Shown here piece after piece: positions 40,022-48,320 of a stretch of 49,410 nt of DNA (its first letter is position 1; the number at the start of each line of letters is the position of its first letter). The stretch spans positions 1-49,410 of the forward strand of contig JAUSEE010000041.1 in the NCBI GenBank assembly GCA_030650095.1, in the 5' to 3' direction. Both the position numbers and the translations under genes were made by a program. Source of the stretch: Candidatus Buchananbacteria bacterium (GTDB lineage Bacteria; Patescibacteriota; Patescibacteriia; 2-01-FULL-39-33). The notes beneath the pieces were generated by a model that did not search any database, was not told the origin of the DNA, and worked only from the letters and a program-made list of their open reading frames with translations.

Positions 40022-40080
40022 CAAGCTATTTAAAGTTAGATGGCTTGAATGAAGGACAAGCACTTTATAAAACTAAGGAG
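40020..40080 (+). promoter_or_regulatory. Structured leader L5 before nadK
   Basis: Starting in the terminator T-run, TTCAAGC at 40020-40026 pairs with GCTTGAA at 40043-40049. Then CTTTA at 40063-40067 can pair with TAAGG at 40074-40078, covering the SD AAGGAG of nadK. It shares CTYTTTTTCAAGC and the RCAMGCAC-like phrase with L6 and L7. Confidence 0.55.
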
Positions 40081-40087
40081 ATAAAAA

Positions 40088-40900
40088 ATGGCTAGCCCTA
40101 TTGTTTACTTTCCCCTTTTGCCTGATCCGGTAGAAATCGGTTCGGAAAAAGCTGATGACGTTAGGCAATGGATAGAAAACTTTCTCATCCCCGCCTGCCT
40201 GGCGACCGATGAAGAAGACAAAGCTAACGTTTATTTGGTAGTTGGTGGCGACGGCAAATTCATGAAATCAGTTCGGGAAAAACATGGCAGTGAAAAGATT
40301 TTCTTCGGCATCAACAGAGGCACGATGGGCTTTTTGCTTAATCCGATTAGAGAAATAAACGAGATACCTATCAGTTTGGATCAAATCCAAATTATCACCG
40401 CCAAGCTGATGAAAGTTATTTTCATTAAAAAAGACGGCAGCAGTTTTGAATTCTTATCGTTTAACGATGCCTTCTGCGGCGGCAACGTGGCCGACCATAT
40501 TTCTTTTTCCATTTCCGGATCGCTTAACCATTTCCCCAAACGGCAAGTCAGCGGCAACGGCATAATAATTTCTACGCCCCAAGGCACAACTGGTTATGCT
40601 CTCAAAGCCAGAGGCACTTCATCGGTCTTGCCGCTAGACACCAATAATTGGTTTATCAGCGGCATCGCTACCGGGCCCTACCCTTGCGATCAAGTTTCGC
40701 CCCAAGAAATTTGCGTAACAGTAAACTCCAGACAGCCGGTCAACGGTTATGCCGACGGTTATAGCCAGGAAGTGAAAGATATTGAGAGAATGATAGTTAA
40801 ACCCACGGCCGAGGAAATAAAAATAGGCTTTTTATCTCAAATAGATTTTGCCGCCAGAAGAATGAATTTGGCACAAAAAGTGGAGAGAGGCGACTACTAA
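40088..40900 (+). CDS. nadK: NAD kinase
   Basis: A 270-residue protein with the NAD kinase motif GGDG at 53-56, FGINRGTMGFL, the ATP/NAD site STPQGTTGYALKARG, and late conserved ADG in GYADGY. It phosphorylates NAD to NADP and so extends the salvage route. It stands alone between leaders L5 and L6. The DQVSPQEI segment is at the usual position of the dimer strand. Confidence 0.92.
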   Translation: MASPIVYFPLLPDPVEIGSEKADDVRQWIENFLIPACLATDEEDKANVYLVVGGDGKFMKSVREKHGSEKIFFGINRGTMGFLLNPIREINEIPISLDQIQIITAKLMKVIFIKKDGSSFEFLSFNDAFCGGNVADHISFSISGSLNHFPKRQVSGNGIIISTPQGTTGYALKARGTSSVLPLDTNNWFISGIATGPYPCDQVSPQEICVTVNSRQPVNGYADGYSQEVKDIERMIVKPTAEEIKIGFLSQIDFAARRMNLAQKVERGDY

Positions 40901-40923
40901 GTCGATCTTATTTCCACTCTTTT

Positions 40924-40986
40924 TTCAAGCTTCTCAAACATTTGAGCGGTTTGAATAAAAGACACGCACCTTGATAAAAGAAAGGA
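40924..40986 (+). promoter_or_regulatory. Structured leader L6 before the histidine phosphatase gene
   Basis: CTCTTTTTTCAAGC is followed by a stem TTCAAGC/GTTTGAA (40924-40930 with 40949-40955, one G-U pair) and an inner CTCAAA/TTTGAG. CCTT at 40969-40972 can pair with AAGG at 40982-40985, which is the SD. No strong separate terminator stem precedes it, only a 5-bp CGACT/AGTCG around the nadK stop. Confidence 0.5.
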
Positions 40987-40996
40987 TGATTTTAAT

Positions 40997-41803
40997 ATGA
41001 CTATGCCGATTGATTTGGTTTTAGTCCGCCACGGCGAATCTGAAGGCAATGCTGCCAATGCCAGATCGCGCCAAGGCGACAACAGGGATTTCAATGAATT
41101 ATATTTGAATCGCCATAGTTCCAAATGGCGCTTAACCGACAGGGGCAGAGAGCAAGCTCACTTAGCCGGCCTTTGGATTAAAGAAAATATCGGCACTGAT
41201 TTCTTCCGCTACTACGTTTCGGAATATATTAGGGCTATGGAAACAGCCGCCTTGCTTGATCTGCCTGGCGCCAAATGGTATGTGGACTTTTATTTGCGCG
41301 AGCGTGATTGGGGCATGCTTGATTTGATGACCGATGAAAGCCGCCGCGAAAAATTTGCCGAGGAATTAAGCCGGAGGGAAATGGACAGTTTTTATTGGTG
41401 TCCTCCCGGCGGAGAATCCATGGCCCAGCTCTGCCGACGCATAGACAGGATTCTCGGCACGATGCACCGAGAATGCGCTGACAAGAAAGTTATTATTGTT
41501 TGTCATGGCGAAGTTATGTGGGCTATGTTAGTCCGCTTGACGCGAATGCTGCAAAGCCGTTTCAAAGAATTGGATAATTCCAAACACCCCTTTGACCACA
41601 TCCATAATTGCCAAGTCTTGCATTTTACCAGAAAAAATCCGATCAGCGGAGAAATTTCTCCCTACATGGATTGGTTCAGATCGGTTTGTCCGTCTGATTT
41701 AAGCCTCTCCAGAAATGACTGGGAAAAAATAGAACGCCGGAAGTTCAGCAACCAGGATTTACTATCAGAGGTTGAACAATACGAACGTCTTGTAGCCAGA
41801 TAA
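40997..41803 (+). CDS. Histidine phosphatase (phosphoglycerate-mutase) family protein
   Basis: A 268-residue protein. VLVRHGESEGNAAN has the catalytic RHG, SEYIRAMETA the second Arg, LRERDWGMLD the acid Glu, and VIIVCHGEVMWAML the second His. The core is that of PGM-like phosphatases with a C-terminal extension of about 60 residues. In the NAD cluster it could dephosphorylate a nucleotide or sugar phosphate by-product, but the substrate is unknown. The radical SAM gene follows after 14 bases. Confidence 0.85.
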   Translation: MTMPIDLVLVRHGESEGNAANARSRQGDNRDFNELYLNRHSSKWRLTDRGREQAHLAGLWIKENIGTDFFRYYVSEYIRAMETAALLDLPGAKWYVDFYLRERDWGMLDLMTDESRREKFAEELSRREMDSFYWCPPGGESMAQLCRRIDRILGTMHRECADKKVIIVCHGEVMWAMLVRLTRMLQSRFKELDNSKHPFDHIHNCQVLHFTRKNPISGEISPYMDWFRSVCPSDLSLSRNDWEKIERRKFSNQDLLSEVEQYERLVAR

Positions 41804-41817
41804 CGGAAGGAGAAAAG

Positions 41818-42762
41818 ATGACACCGGATCAAATCAGTAGCGGAGAATCACGCCCTTGGGCCTTGTCGTGTTCCATCCAGGTAAGCACCAGGACAAAATG
41901 CAACGGCTATTGTAAATTCTGCATTGCCGCCACCACCCCTGGCGCCTCTTCTTATGAAACTGCCCTAAAGTTTTGCAGTGAAGATAGATTAAGGGTAGGC
42001 CTTAATTACGCCAGGAATTTAGGCGCCTCGCATGCCATTTTGACTTCCAAAGCCGAACCCACTCAGGAGGATTCTTTTTATCTGTGCTGGTTGGTTAAAA
42101 TGTCTCGGCAGTATTTGCCCCTGGTTGATATGCACACCAATGGTTTTCTTTTGACCCGCGGCAGTAAAAGCGATCTGCTCTCCAGGTTAACGGAAGCCGG
42201 ACTCACTATGGTAACATTTTCCATTGCTTCTTTTGATAAGGACAAGAATAAAAACCTCATGGGTTTGGAACAAAACACCGAGGAACTGATTGCCAAAGCA
42301 TTGGAATTGGGACTACTAGTGAGATGCTCCCTGGTAGTAAATAAATCGGGTGAAGCTAGCGGTGATGATGTGCTAAATTATATTTATCAAGCAGCCAATC
42401 TGGGCGTTCATATGGTAGTAATAAGAGAAGTTTGGATCCCTGATACTTTTATGGACACCAGTAATAAGGTTCTTATCTGGAATCGTGAAAATCAAATCCC
42501 TATTTCCCCTTTGCAAGATAAATTTATGGCTATCTCCAAAAGAACCAGCCATAGCTACGGCCTGCGTCTGCGCGATCCCTTGCCTTGGGGCACGCCGGTT
42601 TTCACTATTGACGGCTATTTTGATGATCCCAGTCATGGCATCAATATAACCTTTGCCCGTTGCGATGAAGCTTCTGTCGGCAGAATATTCAAGTCTATTG
42701 TCCATACCCCCGACGGCCACGGCTATCGCAATTGGGACAGCAAAGGCGACATCCTTTACTAA
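41818..42762 (+). CDS. Radical SAM domain enzyme of unknown substrate
   Basis: A 314-residue protein with the 4Fe-4S site CNGYCKFC (CxxxCxxC) near residue 28-35 and a radical SAM barrel: THxN-like DMHTNGF and TFSIASFD resemble strands 3 and 4 of MoaA-type proteins. No auxiliary-cluster Cys motif is evident at the C-terminus. SD AAGGAG precedes the ATG. It probably modifies a protein or small molecule linked to the cluster; the target is not readable. Confidence 0.85.
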   Translation: MTPDQISSGESRPWALSCSIQVSTRTKCNGYCKFCIAATTPGASSYETALKFCSEDRLRVGLNYARNLGASHAILTSKAEPTQEDSFYLCWLVKMSRQYLPLVDMHTNGFLLTRGSKSDLLSRLTEAGLTMVTFSIASFDKDKNKNLMGLEQNTEELIAKALELGLLVRCSLVVNKSGEASGDDVLNYIYQAANLGVHMVVIREVWIPDTFMDTSNKVLIWNRENQIPISPLQDKFMAISKRTSHSYGLRLRDPLPWGTPVFTIDGYFDDPSHGINITFARCDEASVGRIFKSIVHTPDGHGYRNWDSKGDILY

Positions 42763-42772
42763 AAGATAATCC

Positions 42773-42801
42773 AGCGGTTATCCAAATAACCGCTCTTTTT
42801 T
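42773..42801 (+). terminator. Terminator-like hairpin after the radical SAM gene
   Basis: AGCGGTTAT at 42773-42781 pairs with ATAACCGCT at 42786-42794, followed by C and six T at 42796-42801. Confidence 0.85.
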
Positions 42802-42870
42802 CAAGCCGCTTAATCATTTAGGCGTCTTAAATAAAAGACAAGAGGAACTTTGACAATATAAAACAAGGAG
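42800..42870 (+). promoter_or_regulatory. Structured leader L7 before prs
   Basis: CTCTTTTTTCAAGC as in L6, then TTCAAGCCGC (42800-42809) pairs with GCGTCTTAA (42822-42830) with two mismatches. CTTTG at 42848-42852 can pair with CAAGG at 42864-42868, hiding the SD of prs. Compared with CTTTA/TAAGG in L5 and CCTTA/TAAGG in L2, both sides of the pair change together. Confidence 0.5.
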
Positions 42871-42877
42871 AAGACTG

Positions 42878-43834
42878 ATGACGCAACCGCCGATTGTTAT
42901 TTCCACCAAAGCTTCGCTTTATTTTGCCAAAATAATCGCCCGATCTTTGGGCGTAAAAGTTTTAGCCACTCAAAGAAAAATCTTTGGCGGCATAGAGCAT
43001 TACTACAGGTTGGGCATTGAAAATTTTAATGATCTGTTCGGCCGAGATATTGTTTTTGTCGGCAGCGCTCACTCGGATAAAGAAATTAATGAAATCTACA
43101 GAGTCGGTTGCGCCTTGGCCGGCTATGGCGCCAGAAAAATAATTTTCTGTATTCCCTTTATGGGTTATTCCACTATGGAGAGGGCGGTTAAGCCCGGCGA
43201 AGTGGTAACAGCCAAAACAACCGCTCGGCAATTTTCGGCCATTCCCCAAGCCTCAATGGGCAACACTTTTCTTTTGCTGGATTTGCATGTCGGCGGTACA
43301 GTGCATTATTTTGAAGGAGATTGCACTCGCTTTGAACTATACGCCGAACCGGTTATCGAAGCCGGCATAAGATTTATTATAAAACACTCTCCTTCAATCA
43401 AAACTATGATGGCCTCGGCTGATTTGGGCCGAGCCAAATGGGTAGAAACTTTTGCCAGTATTTTTGATACTGATATTGCTTTTATTCAAAAAAGGCGTGA
43501 TGGCAATGAAACATCGGTCCAGGGAATTATCGGCGATGTCTCCGGTAGGCATATTATCATCTATGATGATATGACTAGAAGCGCCGGAACTCTGATTAAG
43601 GCTTGTAAAACATATCTTAATTATGACGCTTCTTTTGTTTCTGTAGTTTTAAGCCACTTGGCCCTAAACAACAAGGGAGTGGCTCAAACTTTGATAGACA
43701 GCCAGATCGGATTTATCATTACTACCAATTCCCATCCGGCCAGCCAATGGTCGATAGTGAAAAATAACACCAAATTCAAGGTCTTGGATGTCAGCGGCAT
43801 CTTTACTGATGCTATTGAAAAAATATTAGGTTGA
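42878..43834 (+). CDS. prs: Ribose-phosphate pyrophosphokinase (PRPP synthetase)
   Basis: A 318-residue enzyme with the two-domain PRTase fold. It carries the N-terminal VFVGSAHSDKEINEI, a MDLH-type metal segment as LLDLHVGG, and the PRPP loop IIIYDDMTRSAGTL. It makes PRPP from ribose-5-phosphate and ATP, the co-substrate of the nicotinate phosphoribosyltransferase here. The N-terminal region differs from housekeeping Prs (SxxPVND-type flag weakly conserved), so it may be a cluster-specific paralogue. nadE follows after 17 bases. Confidence 0.88.
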   Translation: MTQPPIVISTKASLYFAKIIARSLGVKVLATQRKIFGGIEHYYRLGIENFNDLFGRDIVFVGSAHSDKEINEIYRVGCALAGYGARKIIFCIPFMGYSTMERAVKPGEVVTAKTTARQFSAIPQASMGNTFLLLDLHVGGTVHYFEGDCTRFELYAEPVIEAGIRFIIKHSPSIKTMMASADLGRAKWVETFASIFDTDIAFIQKRRDGNETSVQGIIGDVSGRHIIIYDDMTRSAGTLIKACKTYLNYDASFVSVVLSHLALNNKGVAQTLIDSQIGFIITTNSHPASQWSIVKNNTKFKVLDVSGIFTDAIEKILG

Positions 43835-43851
43835 AAAGGAGAAAGAAACAG

Positions 43852-45861
43852 ATGAACTTTTTAGACATTAGAGATCACGGTTTTTTTAGGCTGGCGGCTG
43901 TTGTGCCAAAAGTAGAATTGGCCAATCCCAAGGCCAATGTCATTAGCCACCTAAAGGAATTAAGCCAAGTTTATGACCAGGGAGCTATGTATACCCTTTG
44001 TCCGGAACTGGGCTTAACCGGTTATTCTTGCGGCGATCTTTTCCATTCCCAGCTTCTTTTGGATCAAGTCGGCCAAAGCTTGCGAGAAATTATTGAAGCC
44101 ACTAAATATTGGGATATGATCATTAGCGTCGGCTTGCCTCTTAAGTTAGACTTTGCCGTCTACAATACGGCCGTCACTTTTTACCAAGGCCAGATACTGG
44201 CCGTAACGCCCAAAGCCTATCCGCCTGAATATCGTGAATTTTACGAGCTCCGCCATTTTGCTCGAGCCAGTGAAGCTCAAGCTGATGTTGTAAACTTGTT
44301 TGACCAGGATGCGCCCTTTGGCACTGATATAATAATTTATCATCCTCATAATAATTTTTCTTTGCATGTGGAAATATGCGAGGACGGTTGGGTGCCAATC
44401 CCGCCCTCAACTTCCGCGGCTCTCGCTGGCGCCACCGTTTTAGCTAACATGTCAGCTTCCGATATTACCATTGGAAAACATGATTATCGTTTGCAACTGA
44501 TGCTAGGCTCATCCGGCCGCAACTTAGCCGTCCAGATGTATTGCGCCGCCGGCTTTGGCGAATCCACTTCGGATGTTTCCTGGGATGGCGACGCCATTAT
44601 TGCCGAGCGTGGTAATCTTTTAGCCTCTTCGGAGCGCTTCCAGCTTGATGGCACGCATATTATTGCTGACGTTGATTTGATAGCCGTTGAGCAAGACCGG
44701 ATGCGCCAAAATTCTTTCAGGGAAAACGGTATTGATAACCTAAAAGAATTCCGCCTGGCAAACATTAAAGCCAGTTCGGCCGATCTAAAACGAAGCGAGG
44801 TTTACCATAATCTTCGGCGGCAGATTGATCCGCATCCTTTTGTGCCCAGCGATCCTCTTAAAAGAAACGAGCGCTGTTATGAGACTTTTATGATCCAAAG
44901 CACCGCTTTGATTCGCCGCCTGACGCAACTGCCGCAAGACAGGAGAAAAATAATTGTGGCTGTTTCCGGCGGACAAGATTCCACTCACGCACTTATGGTG
45001 GCAACTCATGCGATTGATAAAATGCAATTGCCCCGAACCGATATAATCGCCATCACTATGCCCTGCTTTGGCACTACACAGCGAACCAAAAACAATGCCA
45101 TCAATTTATGCCAAGCCTTGGGAGTAACTTTCAAGGAAATACCGGTAACTAAAATTGTGGAAGAAATTTTTGAAGCCATCGGCCATGACAAAAGCGATAC
45201 CAGCTTAGTTTTTGAAAACACCCAAGCTTGGTCGCGCAAATTTGTGGAACTGGCTCAAGCGGCCAAATTCAAAGGCCTGGTCCTGGGCACCGGCGATTTG
45301 TCGGAACTGCTACTGGGCTGGTGCACTTACATGGGTGATCACGGCTCGCACTACGCCGTTAACGCCGGCGTGCCTAAAACCCTGATTTCTTTCCTGATCA
45401 GTTGGACAGCGGAAGTTATCTTCGCGCAGGAGCCGAGAGTTCAGGCCATACTTCATGATATTTTAGCCACGCCAATTTCACCGGAACTTTTGCCACCCGA
45501 TGGCGAAACAATAACACAAGTGACAGAAGACAAAATCGGTCCCTATGAACTGCATGATTTCTTCGGTTATTATTTCATCCGTTTCGGCTATAGCCCAAAA
45601 CGCATCGCTCGTTTGGCCTTAGCCGCTTTTATCCAACAGGTTGATACTGACAACCAAAAATATGATTTGGCCGATATTAAGAAATGGCTGGGAGTATTCC
45701 TTAATCGTTTCTTTACCAATCAATTTAAGCGTAATTTTATGCCTGACGGGCCCAAAGTCGGCTTAACCTGCCTTTCACCGCGCGGCGATTGGCGCATGCC
45801 TTCTGATGCCCAGGTACAGGCTTGGTTGGATGATTGGGCTAAAATCCCCAACGCACTTTAA
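43852..45861 (+). CDS. nadE: Glutamine-dependent NAD synthetase
   Basis: A 669-residue two-domain enzyme. The preferred start is ATG at 43852 after SD AAAAGGAG. The N-terminal nitrilase domain has the triad Glu52 (PELGLTGYS), Lys121 (TPKAYPPEYREFYE) and Cys176 (VEICEDGW), which releases ammonia from glutamine. The C-terminal synthetase has the ATP loop SGGQDST at 372-378 and GTGDLSELLLGWCTY. It converts nicotinate adenine dinucleotide to NAD. It is the last gene of the cluster before the terminator at 45879. Confidence 0.96.
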   Translation: MNFLDIRDHGFFRLAAVVPKVELANPKANVISHLKELSQVYDQGAMYTLCPELGLTGYSCGDLFHSQLLLDQVGQSLREIIEATKYWDMIISVGLPLKLDFAVYNTAVTFYQGQILAVTPKAYPPEYREFYELRHFARASEAQADVVNLFDQDAPFGTDIIIYHPHNNFSLHVEICEDGWVPIPPSTSAALAGATVLANMSASDITIGKHDYRLQLMLGSSGRNLAVQMYCAAGFGESTSDVSWDGDAIIAERGNLLASSERFQLDGTHIIADVDLIAVEQDRMRQNSFRENGIDNLKEFRLANIKASSADLKRSEVYHNLRRQIDPHPFVPSDPLKRNERCYETFMIQSTALIRRLTQLPQDRRKIIVAVSGGQDSTHALMVATHAIDKMQLPRTDIIAITMPCFGTTQRTKNNAINLCQALGVTFKEIPVTKIVEEIFEAIGHDKSDTSLVFENTQAWSRKFVELAQAAKFKGLVLGTGDLSELLLGWCTYMGDHGSHYAVNAGVPKTLISFLISWTAEVIFAQEPRVQAILHDILATPISPELLPPDGETITQVTEDKIGPYELHDFFGYYFIRFGYSPKRIARLALAAFIQQVDTDNQKYDLADIKKWLGVFLNRFFTNQFKRNFMPDGPKVGLTCLSPRGDWRMPSDAQVQAWLDDWAKIPNAL

Positions 45862-45878
45862 ACAAAATGAAAAGAACT

Positions 45879-45914
45879 GCCGCCCGGACATTTATTTGTC
45901 TGAGCGGTTTTTTA
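45879..45914 (+). terminator. Terminator of the 20-kb cluster
   Basis: CCGC/GCGG outer stem and GACA/TGTC inner stem around an AT loop, followed by six T, 18 bases after the nadE stop. Confidence 0.82.
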
Positions 45915-45976
45915 TTTGACAAAAAATAAGCCCAATGTCATAAGTAATTGTTGATTAAATTGGGATAAATAATTGA

Positions 45977-46005
45977 TTGACAGGCCTATAAAATTAGGCT
46001 AAGAT
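45977..46005 (+). promoter_or_regulatory. Promoter with palindromic spacer for the DHH-like gene and deoC
   Basis: Perfect TTGACA at 45977-45982, a 17-base spacer and TAAGAT at 46000-46005. The spacer contains GCCTA-N6-TAGGC (45984-45999), which may be an operator. Confidence 0.65.
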
Positions 46006-46049
46006 AAACCATTAAGCTATAATCTAATCGGACTAATTTTTAACCGCAA

Positions 46050-47183
46050 ATGGCCTTAACTGAAACACAGCAAATCTTTGAATTGATTAAAAAGAACCGA
46101 TCAATTTTAATCGTCTTCAAAAAAGACTGGACAGGTGATTCCCTGTCCAGCGCTTTGGCTTTGTATCGCCTGTTAAAAAAAATCGATAAAAGAGTTGATG
46201 TGGTTTGCCAAAATTTCGAACCGTCAACCAGTTTGTCTTTTTTGGGCACCAGTGAAGTAAACAATAAAATAGAAGGCTTGCAAAAATTCGTCATCAGTAT
46301 CGATACTTCTAAAACCAAAGCGGGTGAATTTTATTTTGATAATGAAAATGACCAATTGAATATTTATGTTTCACCCAAAAACGGCCAGTTCAAACCGGAA
46401 GATGTTTCAGCTAAAATAGCCAGTTATAAATACGACCTTATTTTTACAGTCAATTCTCCTGATTTGGAATCATTAGGAGAAATCTACGAAAACCACGGTG
46501 ATTTTTTTTATTCAACGCCTAAAATCAATCTGGATAATTCCAATAAAAACGAATATTTCGGCGATATCAATATCGTCGATTTAACCAGCTCCTCAACTGC
46601 GGAAATAGTTTATACCTTAATAAAAAATTTCGATGAGAATCTGATAGACGAAGACATAGCCACTTATCTTTTGTGTGGCATTATTACCAGCACCAAAAAT
46701 TTTAAAACCTTAAATGTCTCTCCCAAAACTTTAAGCGCCGCCAGCCTGCTTATCACCAAAGGCGCCCGACGCGAGCAAATAATCCAAAACCTTTACCAAA
46801 CCAGATTCCTTTCTACCTTAAAGTTATGGGGCCGGGTTTTATCTAGACTTAATAACGATTTAGATGATAAACTGGTTTGGTCCACTATTTCCAGCCAGGA
46901 TTTCTTGGAAACAGCCACCTCCCATGATGAAATAATCGAGGTTATAGACGAGCTTATAGTTTCTATGCCTAAAACCGAAATTATAGTGCTGATTTATGAA
47001 AAAAGAGAGACAAATAATATAGCCTGCGTGGTTTATGCGGCTAAAAATTTTGATTCTTTGTTTATGTGCCGAAGATTCAACCCCACCGGTAATGCCCAAA
47101 TGTCAAAATTTAATTTAAGCCATATGACTTTAGCCGAAGCTGAAAGAACTGTTATTGAAGAAATAAAGCAGAAATTAAAATAA
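46050..47183 (+). CDS. DHH-family phosphoesterase-like protein with degenerate active site
   Basis: A 377-residue protein with the layout of nanoRNase/RecJ-type DHH phosphoesterases. The first motif, usually HxNPDGD, reads FKKDWTGDSLSSALAL, keeping only the last Asp. ISIDTSKT keeps the second-motif Asp. The DHH motif itself reads INLDNSNKNEYFGD, with both His replaced. DLTSSSTAEIVYTL and a C-terminal DHHA1-like region remain. Hydrolysis by the usual two-manganese centre is therefore unlikely. It may bind nucleotides without cleaving them. deoC follows after 39 bases in the same unit. Confidence 0.75.
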   Translation: MALTETQQIFELIKKNRSILIVFKKDWTGDSLSSALALYRLLKKIDKRVDVVCQNFEPSTSLSFLGTSEVNNKIEGLQKFVISIDTSKTKAGEFYFDNENDQLNIYVSPKNGQFKPEDVSAKIASYKYDLIFTVNSPDLESLGEIYENHGDFFYSTPKINLDNSNKNEYFGDINIVDLTSSSTAEIVYTLIKNFDENLIDEDIATYLLCGIITSTKNFKTLNVSPKTLSAASLLITKGARREQIIQNLYQTRFLSTLKLWGRVLSRLNNDLDDKLVWSTISSQDFLETATSHDEIIEVIDELIVSMPKTEIIVLIYEKRETNNIACVVYAAKNFDSLFMCRRFNPTGNAQMSKFNLSHMTLAEAERTVIEEIKQKLK

Positions 47184-47222
47184 ATTATCACTGTCTATGA
47201 AGTAAAACCAAGGAGAATAACA

Positions 47223-47882
47223 GTGAACATCGCACCTTACATTGATCACACTTTGCTAAAACCAGATGCTACCATTAAACAAATTGAGCTTCTTTGCCAA
47301 GAAGCTAAAGAATATGGCTTTGCCTCCGTTTGTGTTAATCCTCATTGGGTTAATGATTGCCGAATATTTTTAAACGGCAGCGGCGTAAAGATATGCTCGG
47401 TTGTCGGTTTCCCTTTGGGAGCAAGTACTTCAGAAATAAAAGCAGAAGAGGCTATAAGAGCGGTAGAAAACGGCGCCTCCGAAATAGACATGGTTTTAAA
47501 CATTGGCGCTCTAAAATCAACCCTGCCAGCCAGAGTGGAAGACGACATTGATCTTGTCCGCCAAGCCGTGCCTACAGCAGTTTTAAAGGTTATTATTGAA
47601 ACCTGTCTTCTTACTGAAGCAGAAAAAGAAATAGCCTGCAGATTTGCCAAATACTACAAAGCTGATTTTGTTAAAACTTCAACCGGATTTTCTACCGGCG
47701 GAGCCACCATTCAAGATGTGGCTTTAATGCGAAAAGTGGTTGGCGAAAATATGGGAGTTAAAGCTTCCGGCGGCATTCGGGATTTGAAAACTGCTTTGGC
47801 GATGATTGAAGCCGGAGCCAACCGCTTAGGCTGTTCAGCTGGAGTAGCCATAGTGGGCGAAGAAAAACGATTAGTACTTTAA
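47223..47882 (+). CDS. deoC: Deoxyribose-phosphate aldolase
   Basis: A 219-residue class I aldolase joining or splitting deoxyribose-5-phosphate to acetaldehyde and glyceraldehyde-3-phosphate. It has the Schiff-base Lys151 in DFVKTSTGF, the second Lys180 in [10 protein letters not shown], and the IDMVLNIGA segment with the catalytic Asp. GTG start at 47223 after SD AAGGAG. Length is normal for the short bacterial form. It yields glyceraldehyde-3-phosphate from DNA-derived sugar, a common CPR nucleotide-salvage step, and ends at a good terminator. Confidence 0.95.
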   Translation: MNIAPYIDHTLLKPDATIKQIELLCQEAKEYGFASVCVNPHWVNDCRIFLNGSGVKICSVVGFPLGASTSEIKAEEAIRAVENGASEIDMVLNIGALKSTLPARVEDDIDLVRQAVPTAVLKVIIETCLLTEAEKEIACRFAKYYKADFVKTSTGFSTGGATIQDVALMRKVVGENMGVKASGGIRDLKTALAMIEAGANRLGCSAGVAIVGEEKRLVL

Positions 47883-47894
47883 TTAAAAAAAATA

Positions 47895-47917
47895 ACCGCA
47901 TCCTTTGCGGTTTTTTT
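47895..47917 (+). terminator. Intrinsic terminator of deoC
   Basis: ACCGCA/TGCGGT stem with a tcctt loop and seven T. Confidence 0.9.
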
Positions 47918-47971
47918 ATTTATGTAAATCAACTTTTGTAGATAAGAAATCAGAGCATAACAAAAAATAAA

Positions 47972-47993
47972 CCCCCCGTTATTACACGGGGGG
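47972..47993 (-). terminator. Terminator overlapping the end of the 87-residue gene
   Basis: CCCCCCG at 47972-47978 and CGGGGGG at 47987-47993; on the minus strand a T-rich tract follows. The gene's stop codon lies in the loop, so the last codons form one arm of the stem. Confidence 0.78.
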
Positions 47994-48245
47994 AACTTTA
48001 TTAATAGGAGTTATTTCCCTAAAGATTGATCCTACTCCGGAACAAAAAAATTCATATTCCACAAAAATACTACTCGTCATTTCCGGCCAAAACTTTTGAG
48101 CTAAAACAAAGAAAGAAAATTCTTCTCTCATGGGAGAATAATCACGGCATTTGCCATCTTTTATTTTTTTAAGAAGTGTTTGTAATTCCTGTCTAAATCT
48201 AGCTTTGGAAAGTGCCTTGGGCTCTTTGCCTGTTTTTGACATCAT
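47982..48245 (-). CDS. Small basic protein of unknown function
   Basis: An 87-residue protein with SD GAGGAG before an ATG pair. The N-terminal half is basic and helical (KALSKARFRQELQTLLKKIKDGKC); the C-terminal half is hydrophobic/aromatic (REEFSFFVLAQKFWPEM and VEYEFFC). The final residues are encoded by the terminator stem. No family recognised; it is supported by its SD and terminator. Confidence 0.55.
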   Translation of the reverse strand: MMSKTGKEPKALSKARFRQELQTLLKKIKDGKCRDYSPMREEFSFFVLAQKFWPEMTSSIFVEYEFFCSGVGSIFREITPINKVPPV

Positions 48246-48320
48246 AGATACTCCTCGTAGTAGATGATGTAATAAACTTTTGAGTCATAAGTATATATAA
48301 AAGATCAGAATAGATTAATG

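Noticed and set aside
47228-47245. GCACCTTACATT phrase in deoC that resembles the repeated leader motif
   Set aside because: It lies inside the coding sequence (Ala-Pro-Tyr-Ile) with no SD to pair with, so it is taken as coincidence.
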